In this document: piece by piece, positions 8,678-17,512 of the stretch
Layout of the letters: the number at the start of each line of letters is the position of its first letter
Numbering within the stretch: the stretch's first letter is position 1
Assembly: GCA_027491255.1 (NCBI GenBank)
Contig: JAIXWM010000081.1
Location: 1 to 64,000 of the forward strand
Source of the DNA: Rubrivivax sp.
Lineage (GTDB): Bacteria; Pseudomonadota; Gammaproteobacteria; Burkholderiales; Burkholderiaceae_C
Direction of reading: 5' to 3'
DNA: 64,000 bases
Made by a program: the position numbers and the translations under genes
The notes under the pieces: model-generated
The model's input: only the letters and a program-made list of their open reading frames with translations
Databases searched by the model: none
Told to the model about the DNA's origin: nothing

Positions 8678-9367
8678 ATGCACCCTACCGCCATGCAAAA
8701 CAGCAGCTTCTTCTTCGAAGCCTACGCACCGGCCTTCGAGGTTGAAGGCGCGACCGTCGTTGAGATCGGCTCGCAAGACGTCAATGGCAGTCTGCGCAGC
8801 ACCGCCCCGGCGCACTTCAAGTACATCGGCGTCGACTTCGTCGCCGGCAAGGGGGTGGACGTCATACTGGACGACCCGTACACGCTACCCTTCGAGATGG
8901 CGTCGGCCGATATCGTGCTATCCAGTTCCTGTTTCGAGCACTCCGAGATGTTCTGGGTGCTCTACCTCGAGATCATGCGCATCCTTAAGCCGGGCGGCTT
9001 GTTCTACCTGAACGTACCGTCCAACGGCGGCTTTCACCGCTGGCCAGTGGACTGCTGGCGCTTCTACCCTGATAGCGGCAAGGCCCTGGTGACCTGGGCT
9101 AAGCGCAACGGCATGAATCCGGCGTTGCTTGAGTCGTACACCAGCGTGCAGGTGGGCGACCTTTGGAACGACTTCGTAGCTGTGTACGTGCGCGACGAGG
9201 CGTTTGTCGACCGCTACCCTCGCCGCATCATGGAGAAACACAAGGGCATCTACAACGGTGTTATGTATGCCACCGACGGCTTCGTCAACTACAGCCCGAT
9301 GCCCGAGGACCAGAAGAAGCTTTTAGCCATCAAGCAAATGATCGACAACCAGATCAAGGTCGTCTGA
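8678..9367 (+). CDS. Class I SAM-dependent methyltransferase (Methyltransf_11-like)
   Basis: The product is 229 aa. SAM motif I is VVEIGSQDVNGS (about residues 28-39); the second acidic strand is YIGVDFVAGKGVDV. ADIVLSSSCFEHSEMFW and ILKPGGLFYLNVPSNG follow, giving the usual motif IV/post-I layout. The C-terminal part (WPVDCWRFYPDSGKALVTWA) is typical of methyltransferases in polysaccharide clusters. The start is ATG 8678 with GGGAGATCAGG upstream; ATG 8693 is an alternative. It lies 150 bases after the dead epimerase and most likely belongs to the same former glycan cassette. Its substrate is unknown. Confidence 0.85.
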   Translation: MHPTAMQNSSFFFEAYAPAFEVEGATVVEIGSQDVNGSLRSTAPAHFKYIGVDFVAGKGVDVILDDPYTLPFEMASADIVLSSSCFEHSEMFWVLYLEIMRILKPGGLFYLNVPSNGGFHRWPVDCWRFYPDSGKALVTWAKRNGMNPALLESYTSVQVGDLWNDFVAVYVRDEAFVDRYPRRIMEKHKGIYNGVMYATDGFVNYSPMPEDQKKLLAIKQMIDNQIKVV

Positions 9368-9763
9368 TGATTGCGATCTCCCGATTTGATGGATCTCTTG
9401 AAAAATGATCATCTGCGGAGGCAGCCGCCCATCATTTTGGCGTCGATCGAAAACTGAGCCACTTTTGAAGGTTGTACCGACCCAAAACTGAGCCAGCTGA
9501 ACACCTACCCTGCTGCTTATTTTCAGAGCGGTTTCAATTCCGAAGCGCAACACCGATCTCGGTGGATGGAAGTTGAGGGTTGATGGGCGGCTTTGAGTGA
9601 TTCAGCGTGCGCGCCGCTGCAACTCCTCACCGCAGTGCCCGTTTCTACGATGTATGAGCACAACTGCAGATGCAGTGTTTGATAGGTATGTGAATGATCG
9701 ACTCTGTCAGGTGCGGCATCGTGCATCAAGCCGCATCGCATATCCCATGCTTGGGATAAAGAT
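9368..9763. other. 396-base gap without a recognised gene; possible insertion-sequence trace
   Basis: The stretch is visibly less GC-rich than its neighbours and contains two copies of AAAACTGAGCCA (9450-9461 and 9484-9495). Frames on both strands are short and unconvincing. It lies at the junction between the glycan cassette and the type I secretion/GT41 operon, and it looks like scar sequence left by rearrangement. Confidence 0.4.
9450..9495. repeat. Paired AAAACTGAGCCA repeats, IS21-type terminal-repeat remnant
   Basis: Two direct copies of a 12-base motif lie 22 bases apart. Multiple short internal repeats of this kind (AAAACTGAxCCA) are familiar near the ends of IS21-family elements, where the transposase IstA binds. 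No istA or istB gene is present in the window, so at most this is a solo end. The assignment is from memory of the motif only. Confidence 0.35.
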
Positions 9764-11962
9764 TCAGATCAAGTTCTCGAAGGCCTTAATCAAGGCGTGG
9801 GCTTGCATCTCGCAGTCGACGGCCCAGCCGGCTTCACATTTCATTTCAAGATGCTTGCGCAACACATTCGTCTGTCTGTCCCGTGCCGCAGTACGTAGCG
9901 CCTTGCGCTTGTATTCAGCCAGATCTGAGCAAACCCATTCCCCACCCAGCCCCAGGTCGTTCATCAAGCTCCCCGCGACCCGGCTGGCAAAAGTCTCTCC
10001 CCCCATCGTGATCACTGGCAGCCCCGCGAGCAGGGCGTCGCTGGCAGTGGTGTGCCCGTTGTAGGGGTAGGTGTCGAGGAAGACGTCCGCCAGCCGGTAG
10101 CGGGCCAGGTGGTCGGCGATGTCGGGCACGCGCTGCGCGAAGACCAGCCTCTTCGGGTCGACGCCGCGTGCGGCCGCGTAGGCGCCCAGGTTGGCGCGTG
10201 CAGCGTCATTGAGTTTCATCAGCCACAGCACGCTGCCAGACACTTCCCGCAGCATGTCGAGCCAGCAGTCGAAGACGGCCGGGCTGATCTTGTAGTCGTG
10301 GTTGAAACTGCAGAACACCGTCCCCTTCTCGGGCAGGCCGTGCGCCTGTCGGTCCTGCGGGGCGGCGCTGGGCAGCACCGAGACGTCGCGCGGCAGGTAG
10401 CAGTGCGGCAGGTGGAGGATCTTCTCGCTGTATCCGTGGGCCAGATGCTCTGGAATGGTGCAGCGGTCGGCGATCAGGTAGTCGATGTAGGGCAGACCCA
10501 GGGTGCCCGGGTAGCCGAGGTAGGTCATCTGCACCGGTGCGGGCCGGTGCGACAGGATCTCCAGCCGCGAGCCGGCGGTGTAGCCCGACAGGTCGATCGC
10601 GATGTCGATCTCGTGTGCGCGCAGCAGGCGGGCAACTTCGAGGCCCGATTTGTCCTGCACGTCCAGGTAGTGATCGAAGCCGCAGCGGAAGCGGCGGTAG
10701 GTGTCGCTGCCATCAGGCATACAGCTCGAGATGCCGTAAGTCTCGATGGATCCGCCATGCAGGCGCTCCACCAAGCCGACGAGCAGGTAGCCGACCGGGT
10801 GCTGGCGGAAGTCGCCCGAGATGAAGGCGACGCGTTTCCTTCGGTGCAGGTACTTCTTCCCGTCCCACAGCGGCGTGGGGGAGGGCGGAAACTTGTGCTG
10901 GCCGAAGACCTCGGCGCACTTGCGCGCATCGGCCACCGATTCGGCAATCGCCATGAAGGGCATCGGGCTGCAGATGCGTTTGCCGGCGCGCACGCCTTCG
11001 ATGATCAGCTTCTTGTCCTGCTCGAAATCGGTCCAGTCGCAGGCATGCATCTTGGCGAACAGGTGCAGGCCTCGGCCGAGCTCGTAATCCGGGTCCAGCG
11101 CCAGCAACTGGCCGAAGGTCGCCGCAGCCTGCGGGTACATCTTGAATTCCGTCAGCAGGTAGCCGCGGTTGTTGAGCGACTTGGTGTCCTGGGGGTTGCG
11201 CTGCAGCGCAGCCTCGGTCGTCAGCAGCGCGTCCTTCTGTCGGCCCATCGTGTGCAGCAGACCGGCCTTGTTGTTGTAGGCCTCCATGCTGTCCGGGTCG
11301 GTTTCGATCGCGCGGTCGAAGCTCGCCAGAGCCGCCTCGTGCAGTCCCATGCCCTGAAGGACGGTGCCCAGCGCGAAGTGCGCTTTCGATTGCGTCGGGT
11401 GGTGGCGCACGGCCTGCTGCAGGAGCGGCAGTGCCAGTTCTGGCAGCTGGCATTGATTGCGAATCACCGCCAGCGAGTACAGGGCGACGAAGTTCTCCGG
11501 ATCCAGCTGCAGTGCCGTCTCGAGCAGGGTGGCTGCATGCGTCAGGTTTCCCAGCCGCTGGGCCTCGAGCGCCTGGACGTTGAGCTTGTGGACGTTGGGT
11601 CGGCCAAGGCCTGCTCTGGCGGCGAGTCGGGCTCGAAGTGTTTCCCGGACCTGCAGGCTCGGCTGGAAGTCGCTCTTCTGGGCGAGTGCCCGCTCCACGT
11701 AGGCGAGCGCCGCCTCCTCGTTGCGGGCGTTCGCCTCCAGCACCGCCATGGAATGGAGCGCCGCCACATTCGCGGGATCCACTTCCAGGATCTGGAGGAA
11801 GGATTGCCGGGCTTGCGGCCATTGGCCGGCCGTCTGCAATGCCACCGCCCGGTGTACGGCAGCAGAGAGGTCCTCGCGCCTGGGCGACGTCTGGAAGCCC
11901 GCGGCTGATCCGCGCTCTGCAGCTTCAAGGACCTGCTTGGCTTCGATGACCGAGGTGTGCAT
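9764..11962 (-). CDS. TPR-containing GT41 (O-GlcNAc transferase/SPINDLY-like) glycosyltransferase
   Basis: The 732-residue product begins with tetratricopeptide repeats over about residues 25-340 (for example ALHSMAVLEANARNEEAALA, AHFALGTVLQGMGLHEAALA and AYNNKAGLLHTMGRQKDALL). The GT41 catalytic half follows: RVAFISGDFRQHPVGYLL, DIAIDLSGYTAGSRLEIL, PVQMTYLGYPGTLGLPYIDY, FCSFNHDYKISPAVFDCWLD, VFLDTYPYNGHTTASDALL and ITMGGETFASRVAGS. GT41 enzymes transfer a sugar from UDP-sugar to Ser/Thr of cytoplasmic proteins. It follows the tolC-type gene by 67 bases on the same strand, ending the secretion operon, so the secreted Ser/Thr-rich protein is an obvious candidate substrate; flagellin is another. 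ATG 11962 was preferred because the upstream extension runs into the tolC-type gene. Confidence 0.9.
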   Translation of the reverse strand: MHTSVIEAKQVLEAAERGSAAGFQTSPRREDLSAAVHRAVALQTAGQWPQARQSFLQILEVDPANVAALHSMAVLEANARNEEAALAYVERALAQKSDFQPSLQVRETLRARLAARAGLGRPNVHKLNVQALEAQRLGNLTHAATLLETALQLDPENFVALYSLAVIRNQCQLPELALPLLQQAVRHHPTQSKAHFALGTVLQGMGLHEAALASFDRAIETDPDSMEAYNNKAGLLHTMGRQKDALLTTEAALQRNPQDTKSLNNRGYLLTEFKMYPQAAATFGQLLALDPDYELGRGLHLFAKMHACDWTDFEQDKKLIIEGVRAGKRICSPMPFMAIAESVADARKCAEVFGQHKFPPSPTPLWDGKKYLHRRKRVAFISGDFRQHPVGYLLVGLVERLHGGSIETYGISSCMPDGSDTYRRFRCGFDHYLDVQDKSGLEVARLLRAHEIDIAIDLSGYTAGSRLEILSHRPAPVQMTYLGYPGTLGLPYIDYLIADRCTIPEHLAHGYSEKILHLPHCYLPRDVSVLPSAAPQDRQAHGLPEKGTVFCSFNHDYKISPAVFDCWLDMLREVSGSVLWLMKLNDAARANLGAYAAARGVDPKRLVFAQRVPDIADHLARYRLADVFLDTYPYNGHTTASDALLAGLPVITMGGETFASRVAGSLMNDLGLGGEWVCSDLAEYKRKALRTAARDRQTNVLRKHLEMKCEAGWAVDCEMQAHALIKAFENLI

Positions 11963-12029
11963 GGCGGTGTCCCGTGGGGGCAAGTTCGGACGGCGGGTCA
12001 CCGCGCCATCCAGGATCGGTGTGAGAGCC

Positions 12030-13382
12030 TCACCGCAACCACTCCCACACCCCGCGGCTGAGTGACCACACCAGGGCGTTGAGTTGCTGCGCATCGTGCA
12101 GCGCGTTGACGTACTGCACCCGCAGGTTGTAGTGCTCCGCCTCGGCGCTCATCACGTCGAACAGCGAGCGACGACCCAGCTGCTGCCATTGCTGCAGCGT
12201 GAAGTTGCGCAACTGGTCGCTGTCACGCAGTGCCGTGCCGAGCCGGCGGGCCCGGTCGAGCGTGGCGGTGGTCTGCTCGTGGGTCTCGGCGATCCGTTGA
12301 CGGCGGGCCTCGAGCGCGTCATCGCGCTGCATCATGGCAGCGCGCGCGCGCTTGCGCGCCGAGTCGCTGGCGGCCTCGATGCCCGGGTTGCGCAGCGGAA
12401 TGTTGAGACTCACCGTGAATCCTGCTGCGGCCGTGCGCGGCGGCAGCTTCAGGCCGCCTGTCCCGTCGGCGGCACTGCCCTCGAGCGTCCATCCGAGCTT
12501 GGGACGGGTCGAGAGCTCCACCGACTGCGCCAGGTTGTCTGCCGCCGCCGATTGGGCCGACAACTGGGCGATCTGCGCCGACTGCGCAGCATCGGCAAGC
12601 GCTGCTGGCAGAGACGGGATCTCCAACACCGCGGTCGCCAGACCCTCGGGGGAGGGCAGGTCGGTGCCCGCCATCCGGCGCAGGCGGACCTCCACCTGTC
12701 GCACCTGTGACTGGGCCTGGGCCTGGGCCAGTTCCGCCGTCTGCAGCGACTTGCGTGCCTGCACCAGTTCGCTCGCCCGGCCGCGGTCCGTGGCGACGAT
12801 GGACTCCAGCGCCTGGGTCAGGCAGGCCATCTTGCGCACCTGCTGGGCGTAGACCTGGGCCTGCTGGCGGTAGCGGCTGCGCTCGAGCGCCAGGGCCACG
12901 GTACTGGCAGCGACCTGTTCCTGGGTGTTGATCTGTCCGAGTCGCGCGGCCTTTGCCAGCTCGGTGCGCCAGTCGACCAGACGGCGCGTGCGGCCGCCGT
13001 CGTACATCATCATGCTGACCTGGATCGAGCCGCTGAAGCGCAGCAAAGCCCCTTCGGACATGCGGCCCGAGCGCTCGCCCTGCGGCCCCAGGCCCAGCGT
13101 CGCGCCGGCCTGGAGTTCGTGGGCCGCGGCGGCTTCGTCGATGTCGCGAAGCGCGGCATCGGCCAGCAGCGTGGCGGCGCCCACAGCGTGGCTGCGCTCG
13201 ATGGCGCTGCGCACGAGCGCGGTCAGCCGGTCGCGCGGCGTTCCTTCGGCGGCCGCCTGGGGCGTGGTCAAGGGGGGTGTCAAAGCCGCCGGGACACTGT
13301 CGTCCAGGCAACGGATCTGGGCCGTCGATGCGGCGGCACTCAGCATCCAGCCCAGCATCACGGCGGTGCGCGATTGACACAT
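12030..13382 (-). CDS. TolC-family outer membrane channel of a type I secretion system
   Basis: The 450-residue length and long alpha-helical hairpins fit the TolC/OEP family. There is a probable signal peptide (AVMLGWMLSAAASTAQ). The core includes LRFSGSIQVSMMMYDGGRTRRLVDWRTE, a typical OEP strand (quoted here as two adjoining parts: LRFSGSIQVSMMMYDG and GRTRRLVDW). Repeated Gln/Ala-rich coiled segments (LVQARKSLQTAELAQAQAQS) and LNIPLRNPGIEAASDSAR in the second half repeat this pattern. It would form the outer membrane exit duct for the ABC/HlyD pair encoded just upstream. A 99-base gap separates it from the adaptor gene. Sequence alone does not name it LapE, but context makes that the closest functional analogue. 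Confidence 0.88.
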   Translation of the reverse strand: MCQSRTAVMLGWMLSAAASTAQIRCLDDSVPAALTPPLTTPQAAAEGTPRDRLTALVRSAIERSHAVGAATLLADAALRDIDEAAAAHELQAGATLGLGPQGERSGRMSEGALLRFSGSIQVSMMMYDGGRTRRLVDWRTELAKAARLGQINTQEQVAASTVALALERSRYRQQAQVYAQQVRKMACLTQALESIVATDRGRASELVQARKSLQTAELAQAQAQSQVRQVEVRLRRMAGTDLPSPEGLATAVLEIPSLPAALADAAQSAQIAQLSAQSAAADNLAQSVELSTRPKLGWTLEGSAADGTGGLKLPPRTAAAGFTVSLNIPLRNPGIEAASDSARKRARAAMMQRDDALEARRQRIAETHEQTTATLDRARRLGTALRDSDQLRNFTLQQWQQLGRRSLFDVMSAEAEHYNLRVQYVNALHDAQQLNALVWSLSRGVWEWLR

Positions 13383-13481
13383 GCGCCAGATTCTGGTGGC
13401 CGGCGCCAGCCTCGAAAGACCAGAACAAAGGCCCGTCGACCTCCTTGTTCCTGCGCTTGACGGGCTCGGAACCCAGAATGC

Positions 13482-14735
13482 TCAGCGCTCCCGGAAGGCC
13501 TCCTGGCTCTTGATCAGGGGCTGCAGCAGGTAGCTGAGCACCGAGCGCTGACCGGTGCGGATGTCGGCCATCCCGCTCATCCCCGGCAGCACCTGCAGGG
13601 GCTGATTGCCGGCGCTCAAGGTGGAGGCGTCGGCTCGGATCATGGCCTTGAAGTACCCGCCATCCGAAGCCTGCGCGGTCTTGTCGGTCTCGCCCAACAC
13701 GTCCGGGCTGATCGACTGGACCCGGCCCTGCAGGCCGCCATAGATGCCGTAGTCGTAGGCGCTGAGCTTGACGACGACGCTCTGTCCCAACTGGACGAAG
13801 CCGATGTCCGAAGGTCGGATCCGGGCCTCGACAAGCACGCGCGCTCCCACCGGGACGATCTCCATCACCGGCGCGCCGGGTGCGATCACGCCGCCGACCG
13901 TGCTTGCGCGGATCTGCTTGACGATCCCGCTCACGGGACTCTTCAGCACGGTGCGACGCAGCGCATCCTCGCGCACGACCATTTGTTCCTCAAGCTGCGA
14001 GAGCTCGGTGCGGACCTTGATGAGTTCGGCACTCGCATCCTGACGGAAGCGGTTGAGGCGCTCCTGGACCTGCATCTGCAGCTCGTTGGCCTGGCGCCTC
14101 AGCCGCATGACCTCGACCTCGCTCATCAGGCCGCGCGCCGACAGCGCCTGCGCCATGCCGAGTTCGCGCTGCAGCAGCTCGGCGTTGCGGCGCGTCAGCC
14201 CCACGGCCTCCTCCAGGGCGCGCTGGCGGGCGCGGTGTGAATCGGTTTCACCTTGCACGACTTGCGGCGCGTCGCGATGCAGGTCGGGCGGGAACTTCAG
14301 GTCCCGGCCCGCGGCCTCCGCCTCCAGCCGTGCTTGCATGCCCATCAGGGCCAGGCGCTTGGCCTGCCCCTCTGCCTGCTGCGCCTCGAAGCGGGTCGGG
14401 TCGATCAGCGCGAGCTCGTCGCCTGCGGCCACCTGCTGCCCCTCCCTGACCTTCAGTTCACGCAGGATCCCACCTTCGAGGCTGGCGATGACCTGCTCGC
14501 GGCCGTCGGGGACGACGCGGGCGTTGGCGCGCACAACGATGTCCACCTGCGCGAAGGTGGCCCAGGCGACCGCGGCGGCCAGCAGCGCCAGGAGCAGGTA
14601 CACCGCCCACATCGCTGCCGGTGCCGGCTCGACCACGTGCGCGCCACGCACGGGCGACAGGAAGCCGATGTCCTCGGGGCGTAGGGCGGGGCCTACCCGT
14701 GTTCGCCGGCGCCGTTGGAAGATCCGACTCAGCAT
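13482..14735 (-). CDS. HlyD-family periplasmic adaptor (membrane fusion protein) of type I secretion
   Basis: The product is 417 aa. A cytoplasmic N-terminus with an Arg-rich stretch (FQRRRRTR) precedes one membrane segment (MWAVYLLLALLAAAVAWATF, about residues 40-60). The periplasmic part starts with a biotinyl-lipoyl half-motif (LEGGILRELKVREGQQVAAG) and continues with a long coiled coil (about residues 130-260). It closes with LKSPVSGIVKQIRASTVGGV and the C-terminal HlyD block (VLPGMSGMADIRTGQRSVLS). It bridges the ABC transporter and the TolC-type channel. ATG 14735 was chosen over ATG 14822 because similarity begins there. The ABC gene ends 124 bases upstream on the same strand. Confidence 0.92.
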   Translation of the reverse strand: MLSRIFQRRRRTRVGPALRPEDIGFLSPVRGAHVVEPAPAAMWAVYLLLALLAAAVAWATFAQVDIVVRANARVVPDGREQVIASLEGGILRELKVREGQQVAAGDELALIDPTRFEAQQAEGQAKRLALMGMQARLEAEAAGRDLKFPPDLHRDAPQVVQGETDSHRARQRALEEAVGLTRRNAELLQRELGMAQALSARGLMSEVEVMRLRRQANELQMQVQERLNRFRQDASAELIKVRTELSQLEEQMVVREDALRRTVLKSPVSGIVKQIRASTVGGVIAPGAPVMEIVPVGARVLVEARIRPSDIGFVQLGQSVVVKLSAYDYGIYGGLQGRVQSISPDVLGETDKTAQASDGGYFKAMIRADASTLSAGNQPLQVLPGMSGMADIRTGQRSVLSYLLQPLIKSQEAFRER

Positions 14736-14859
14736 GGTCGGCGGGGTTCGGCGAGGGAGTGGGCGATCTGCCTGGCCGCACGAGTGGCCCGTTCGGCAGA
14801 CTGGTCCCCGCATGGCGCGCATGGGGGGCGGGTTGGGATGGTGGACGTGCTCGGCCCGC

Positions 14860-17160
14860 TCATACCGTGGTCCCGCGCTGGACAGGCTGCATCGAAGGAT
14901 GCCGGTGGACGTTGGGCGCCGCGCCGGTCTCGGCGCCGGCCTCGGCGGCCGGCCGGGTGCCGGACAGCGCCGCCAGCACCTGCGCGCGCGGGCCGTCCAT
15001 GGCCACGCGGCCGGCGTCGATGACGATGATGCGATCCACCAGCTCCAGCACTGCCGGGCGGTGCGTCACCACGACGAGCGTGCACGTGCCCAGGGCCGTC
15101 TTGAGCTGGCGCAGGAAGGCCATCTCGGACTGGGCGTCCATCGAACTGGTCGGCTCATCCATCAGCAGGATGCGCGGTCGGGTGAGCAGGCAGCGCGCGA
15201 GCGCGACCATCTGCCGCTGCCCGCCCGAGAGCAGGTGGCCGGTTTCGCCCACCGGCAGATCCCAGCCCTTGGGGTGGGAGGCGATCAGGCGGTCCAGACC
15301 CGTCAGCCGCGCGATCTCGCCCAGGTGCGTCGGGTCCGCGCCGTAGCGCTCGAGCAGCACGTTGTCACGCAGGGTGCCCCTGAACAGGCGTGGGTCCTGC
15401 GACAGGAACCCGACGCGGTTGCGGTAGTCCGCGGGATCGATCTGGCGCAGATCGATGCCGTCGGCCTCCACCAGCCCCTCGATGGGCTGATACAGCCCTG
15501 CCAGCAGTCGCAGTACCGTGGATTTTCCCGAGCCGATGCGCCCGAGGATGGCCACGCGCTCGCCCGCTGCAATGCTCAGGTTCGCGCCCTTGATGACCAG
15601 CGGTGCATCGTCACTGCCCTGGGGCGGGTAGGCGAAGCTGACCTCGCGCAGGGCGACCCGGCCCGTGAGGCCGGGCCTGTCGACATAGCGCTTGCCCGGG
15701 TCACGCTCGAGGGGTTGCGCCATCAGCTGGTCGAGGTGGCGCATGGCCGCGCGCGCGCCCTGGTAGCGTGTGGCCAGCGCCACCACCGAGGACAGCGGCG
15801 CGAGCGCGCGCATGGCGAACATGACCGCTGCGAACATCGTCCCGCCGGTGATCTCGCGCGCCTCGATCAGGTAGACCCCCCAGACGAGCATGACGATGGT
15901 GACCAGTTGTTGAGATACCGAGGACAGGTTCATCGTCCAGGACGAGATGCGGCGCGCGCGCAGTGTGGCTGCGCTGGCGGCCACGGCGGATTCGTCGTAT
16001 TGGCGCAGGAAGCGGCCCTGGGCACCAGCAGCTTTCAGGTCCTCGATGCCATCCACGGCTTCCACGAGCAGGCCGTGCAGGTCGGACTGCTGCTGCATTT
16101 GCGACGTCGTTGCCCGGCGCAGCGCGCCCTGGATCACCCAGGAAATGGCCAGGATCACGGGCGCCGCCAGCAGCGGTACCCAGCCCAGCGGCCCGCCGAT
16201 GATGAAGGCCATTGCGATGAAGATGACGATGAAGGGCAGGTCCGACAGTGCGGCCAGGGTCGCCGAGGCGAAGAATTCGCGTACGAGCTCGACCTGCGCC
16301 AACTGGTGCGCGTAGGCACCCGCCGAGGCAGGGCGCCGCTCCATGCGGATCGACAGTGACTGCCGGAACAGCATCGTGCCCACCAGCAGGTCGGCCTTGC
16401 GACCAGCCATGTCGATCAGATAGGAGCGCAATTGGCGCGCAAGCAGGTCGAACGCCAGCGCCAGGCCAGCGCCCAGCGCCAGCCACCACAGCGTCACGAA
16501 AGCCTGGTGCGGGATGACCTTGTCGTAGATCACCGAGGTGGCCAGGCCGGTGACGAGCATCAGCACGTTGCTCAGCAGCGCGGCCAGCAGAGCCGAGCGG
16601 TAATAGGGTGTGAATCGTCGCAGCGTGCCCCAGAACCAGTGCTCCGACGGGTCGGCCAACAGTGCGTCCTCCGCCTTGCCCGCGGGCTTCTCGATCCTGG
16701 GCGTTGCGACCAGCGCCTGGCCGGTGTAGGCGGCGGCCAGGTCGGCTTCGGTGGCCGTGCAGCGCTGCTCGACCTCGCCCGGCATCACGACGTCGTAGGT
16801 CTGGCCGTCGGCGTGGCGGGCGGCCAGGATGCAGGCGTCACCGTCCGTCAACAACAGAACGGCGGGCAGCAGGAGGGCGCTCAGGTCACCGATGCGGCGC
16901 TGGATCAGGCCAGCTTCGAAACCGGCCTCGTGCAGGGCGCGAACCGCCAGCGTGCCGTCCACGCGTTCGGCGGTTGGCAGCCCCGCCAGCAGGGCTGACG
17001 CTGAGCGCCCGCGGCTGTGGTGGCGGGTGAGCCAGGCGATGGCGTGCGCAAGGGGTTCGTCTGCGGATGCCCTGCGTGCGGGCCCGCGGCGCGGCGGGGC
17101 GCCGCTGTCGACCGCAGGGGCCGCAGGGTCTGCGTCGCTGGCGCGGGCCGCATTCTGCAT
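14860..17160 (-). CDS. Type I secretion ABC transporter, LapB/RtxB-like, with degenerate C39-like domain
   Basis: The 766-residue product has three parts. The N-terminal domain (about residues 40-150) resembles a C39 peptidase-like domain but lacks a catalytic Cys, as in transporters that bind a substrate and do not cleave a leader. A six-helix exporter region (about 170-450) includes the segments LLAALLSNVLMLVTGLATSV and LPFIVIFIAMAFIIGG. The ATPase domain has Walker A GRIGSGKST (about 539-547), signature LSGGQRQM (about 641), Walker B ILLMDEPTS (about 660) and an H-loop VVVTHRP. It would energise export of a large unfolded substrate, probably the repeat protein at the left edge or a relative. 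It heads the operon ABC-HlyD-TolC-GT41. Confidence 0.93.
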   Translation of the reverse strand: MQNAARASDADPAAPAVDSGAPPRRGPARRASADEPLAHAIAWLTRHHSRGRSASALLAGLPTAERVDGTLAVRALHEAGFEAGLIQRRIGDLSALLLPAVLLLTDGDACILAARHADGQTYDVVMPGEVEQRCTATEADLAAAYTGQALVATPRIEKPAGKAEDALLADPSEHWFWGTLRRFTPYYRSALLAALLSNVLMLVTGLATSVIYDKVIPHQAFVTLWWLALGAGLALAFDLLARQLRSYLIDMAGRKADLLVGTMLFRQSLSIRMERRPASAGAYAHQLAQVELVREFFASATLAALSDLPFIVIFIAMAFIIGGPLGWVPLLAAPVILAISWVIQGALRRATTSQMQQQSDLHGLLVEAVDGIEDLKAAGAQGRFLRQYDESAVAASAATLRARRISSWTMNLSSVSQQLVTIVMLVWGVYLIEAREITGGTMFAAVMFAMRALAPLSSVVALATRYQGARAAMRHLDQLMAQPLERDPGKRYVDRPGLTGRVALREVSFAYPPQGSDDAPLVIKGANLSIAAGERVAILGRIGSGKSTVLRLLAGLYQPIEGLVEADGIDLRQIDPADYRNRVGFLSQDPRLFRGTLRDNVLLERYGADPTHLGEIARLTGLDRLIASHPKGWDLPVGETGHLLSGGQRQMVALARCLLTRPRILLMDEPTSSMDAQSEMAFLRQLKTALGTCTLVVVTHRPAVLELVDRIIVIDAGRVAMDGPRAQVLAALSGTRPAAEAGAETGAAPNVHRHPSMQPVQRGTTV

Positions 17161-17512
17161 GGCGAGGACTCAGCGCCGCTCAGCAACGGCAGGCCGAAGT
17201 CGGTCCCGCACTGGCGGTCTCGAGGACATGTGCGCCGCAGGTTTGATCGGTGGCTTCGTTCTTCATGCTCGCAAGAGGCAGATGGGCGTCGCGGGGACAG
17301 GCATCTCGTCAGCCTGGACCAGCACGGGGTGTTCGATGCGATGAGACACGGTGGGGGTGCATGGCGAGCGCCCGGGGTCCAGCGTGCTCGCGATGCTAGG
17401 GGCCGTGCAGGTTTGCCAAGGGCCGATCAGGTCCTGGCCAGGGCGCCAGTTCGCTGCATTCGCGGGGCGGTCCGCCGTATGCCCGCGCAGAACGGGCTGC
17501 AGTCACCGCAGC
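17161..17512. other. 352-base gap between fliR and the type I secretion operon, with two tiny overlapping minus-strand frames
   Basis: No standard gene is visible. On the minus strand, ATG 17266 opens a 28-codon frame ending at 17180 that encodes a peptide with Cys at positions 10, 26 and 28 (ending ACRC). It stops 19 bases before the ABC transporter start. Its ATG overlaps the TGA of a further short frame (ATGA at 17266-17263). Ribosome-binding sites are weak. The promoter of the secretion operon must lie here. Confidence 0.4.

Noticed and set aside
14053-16359. Long plus-strand frames opposite the HlyD and ABC genes
   Set aside because: Composition is typical of a shadow of GC-rich coding sequence and no domain is visible.
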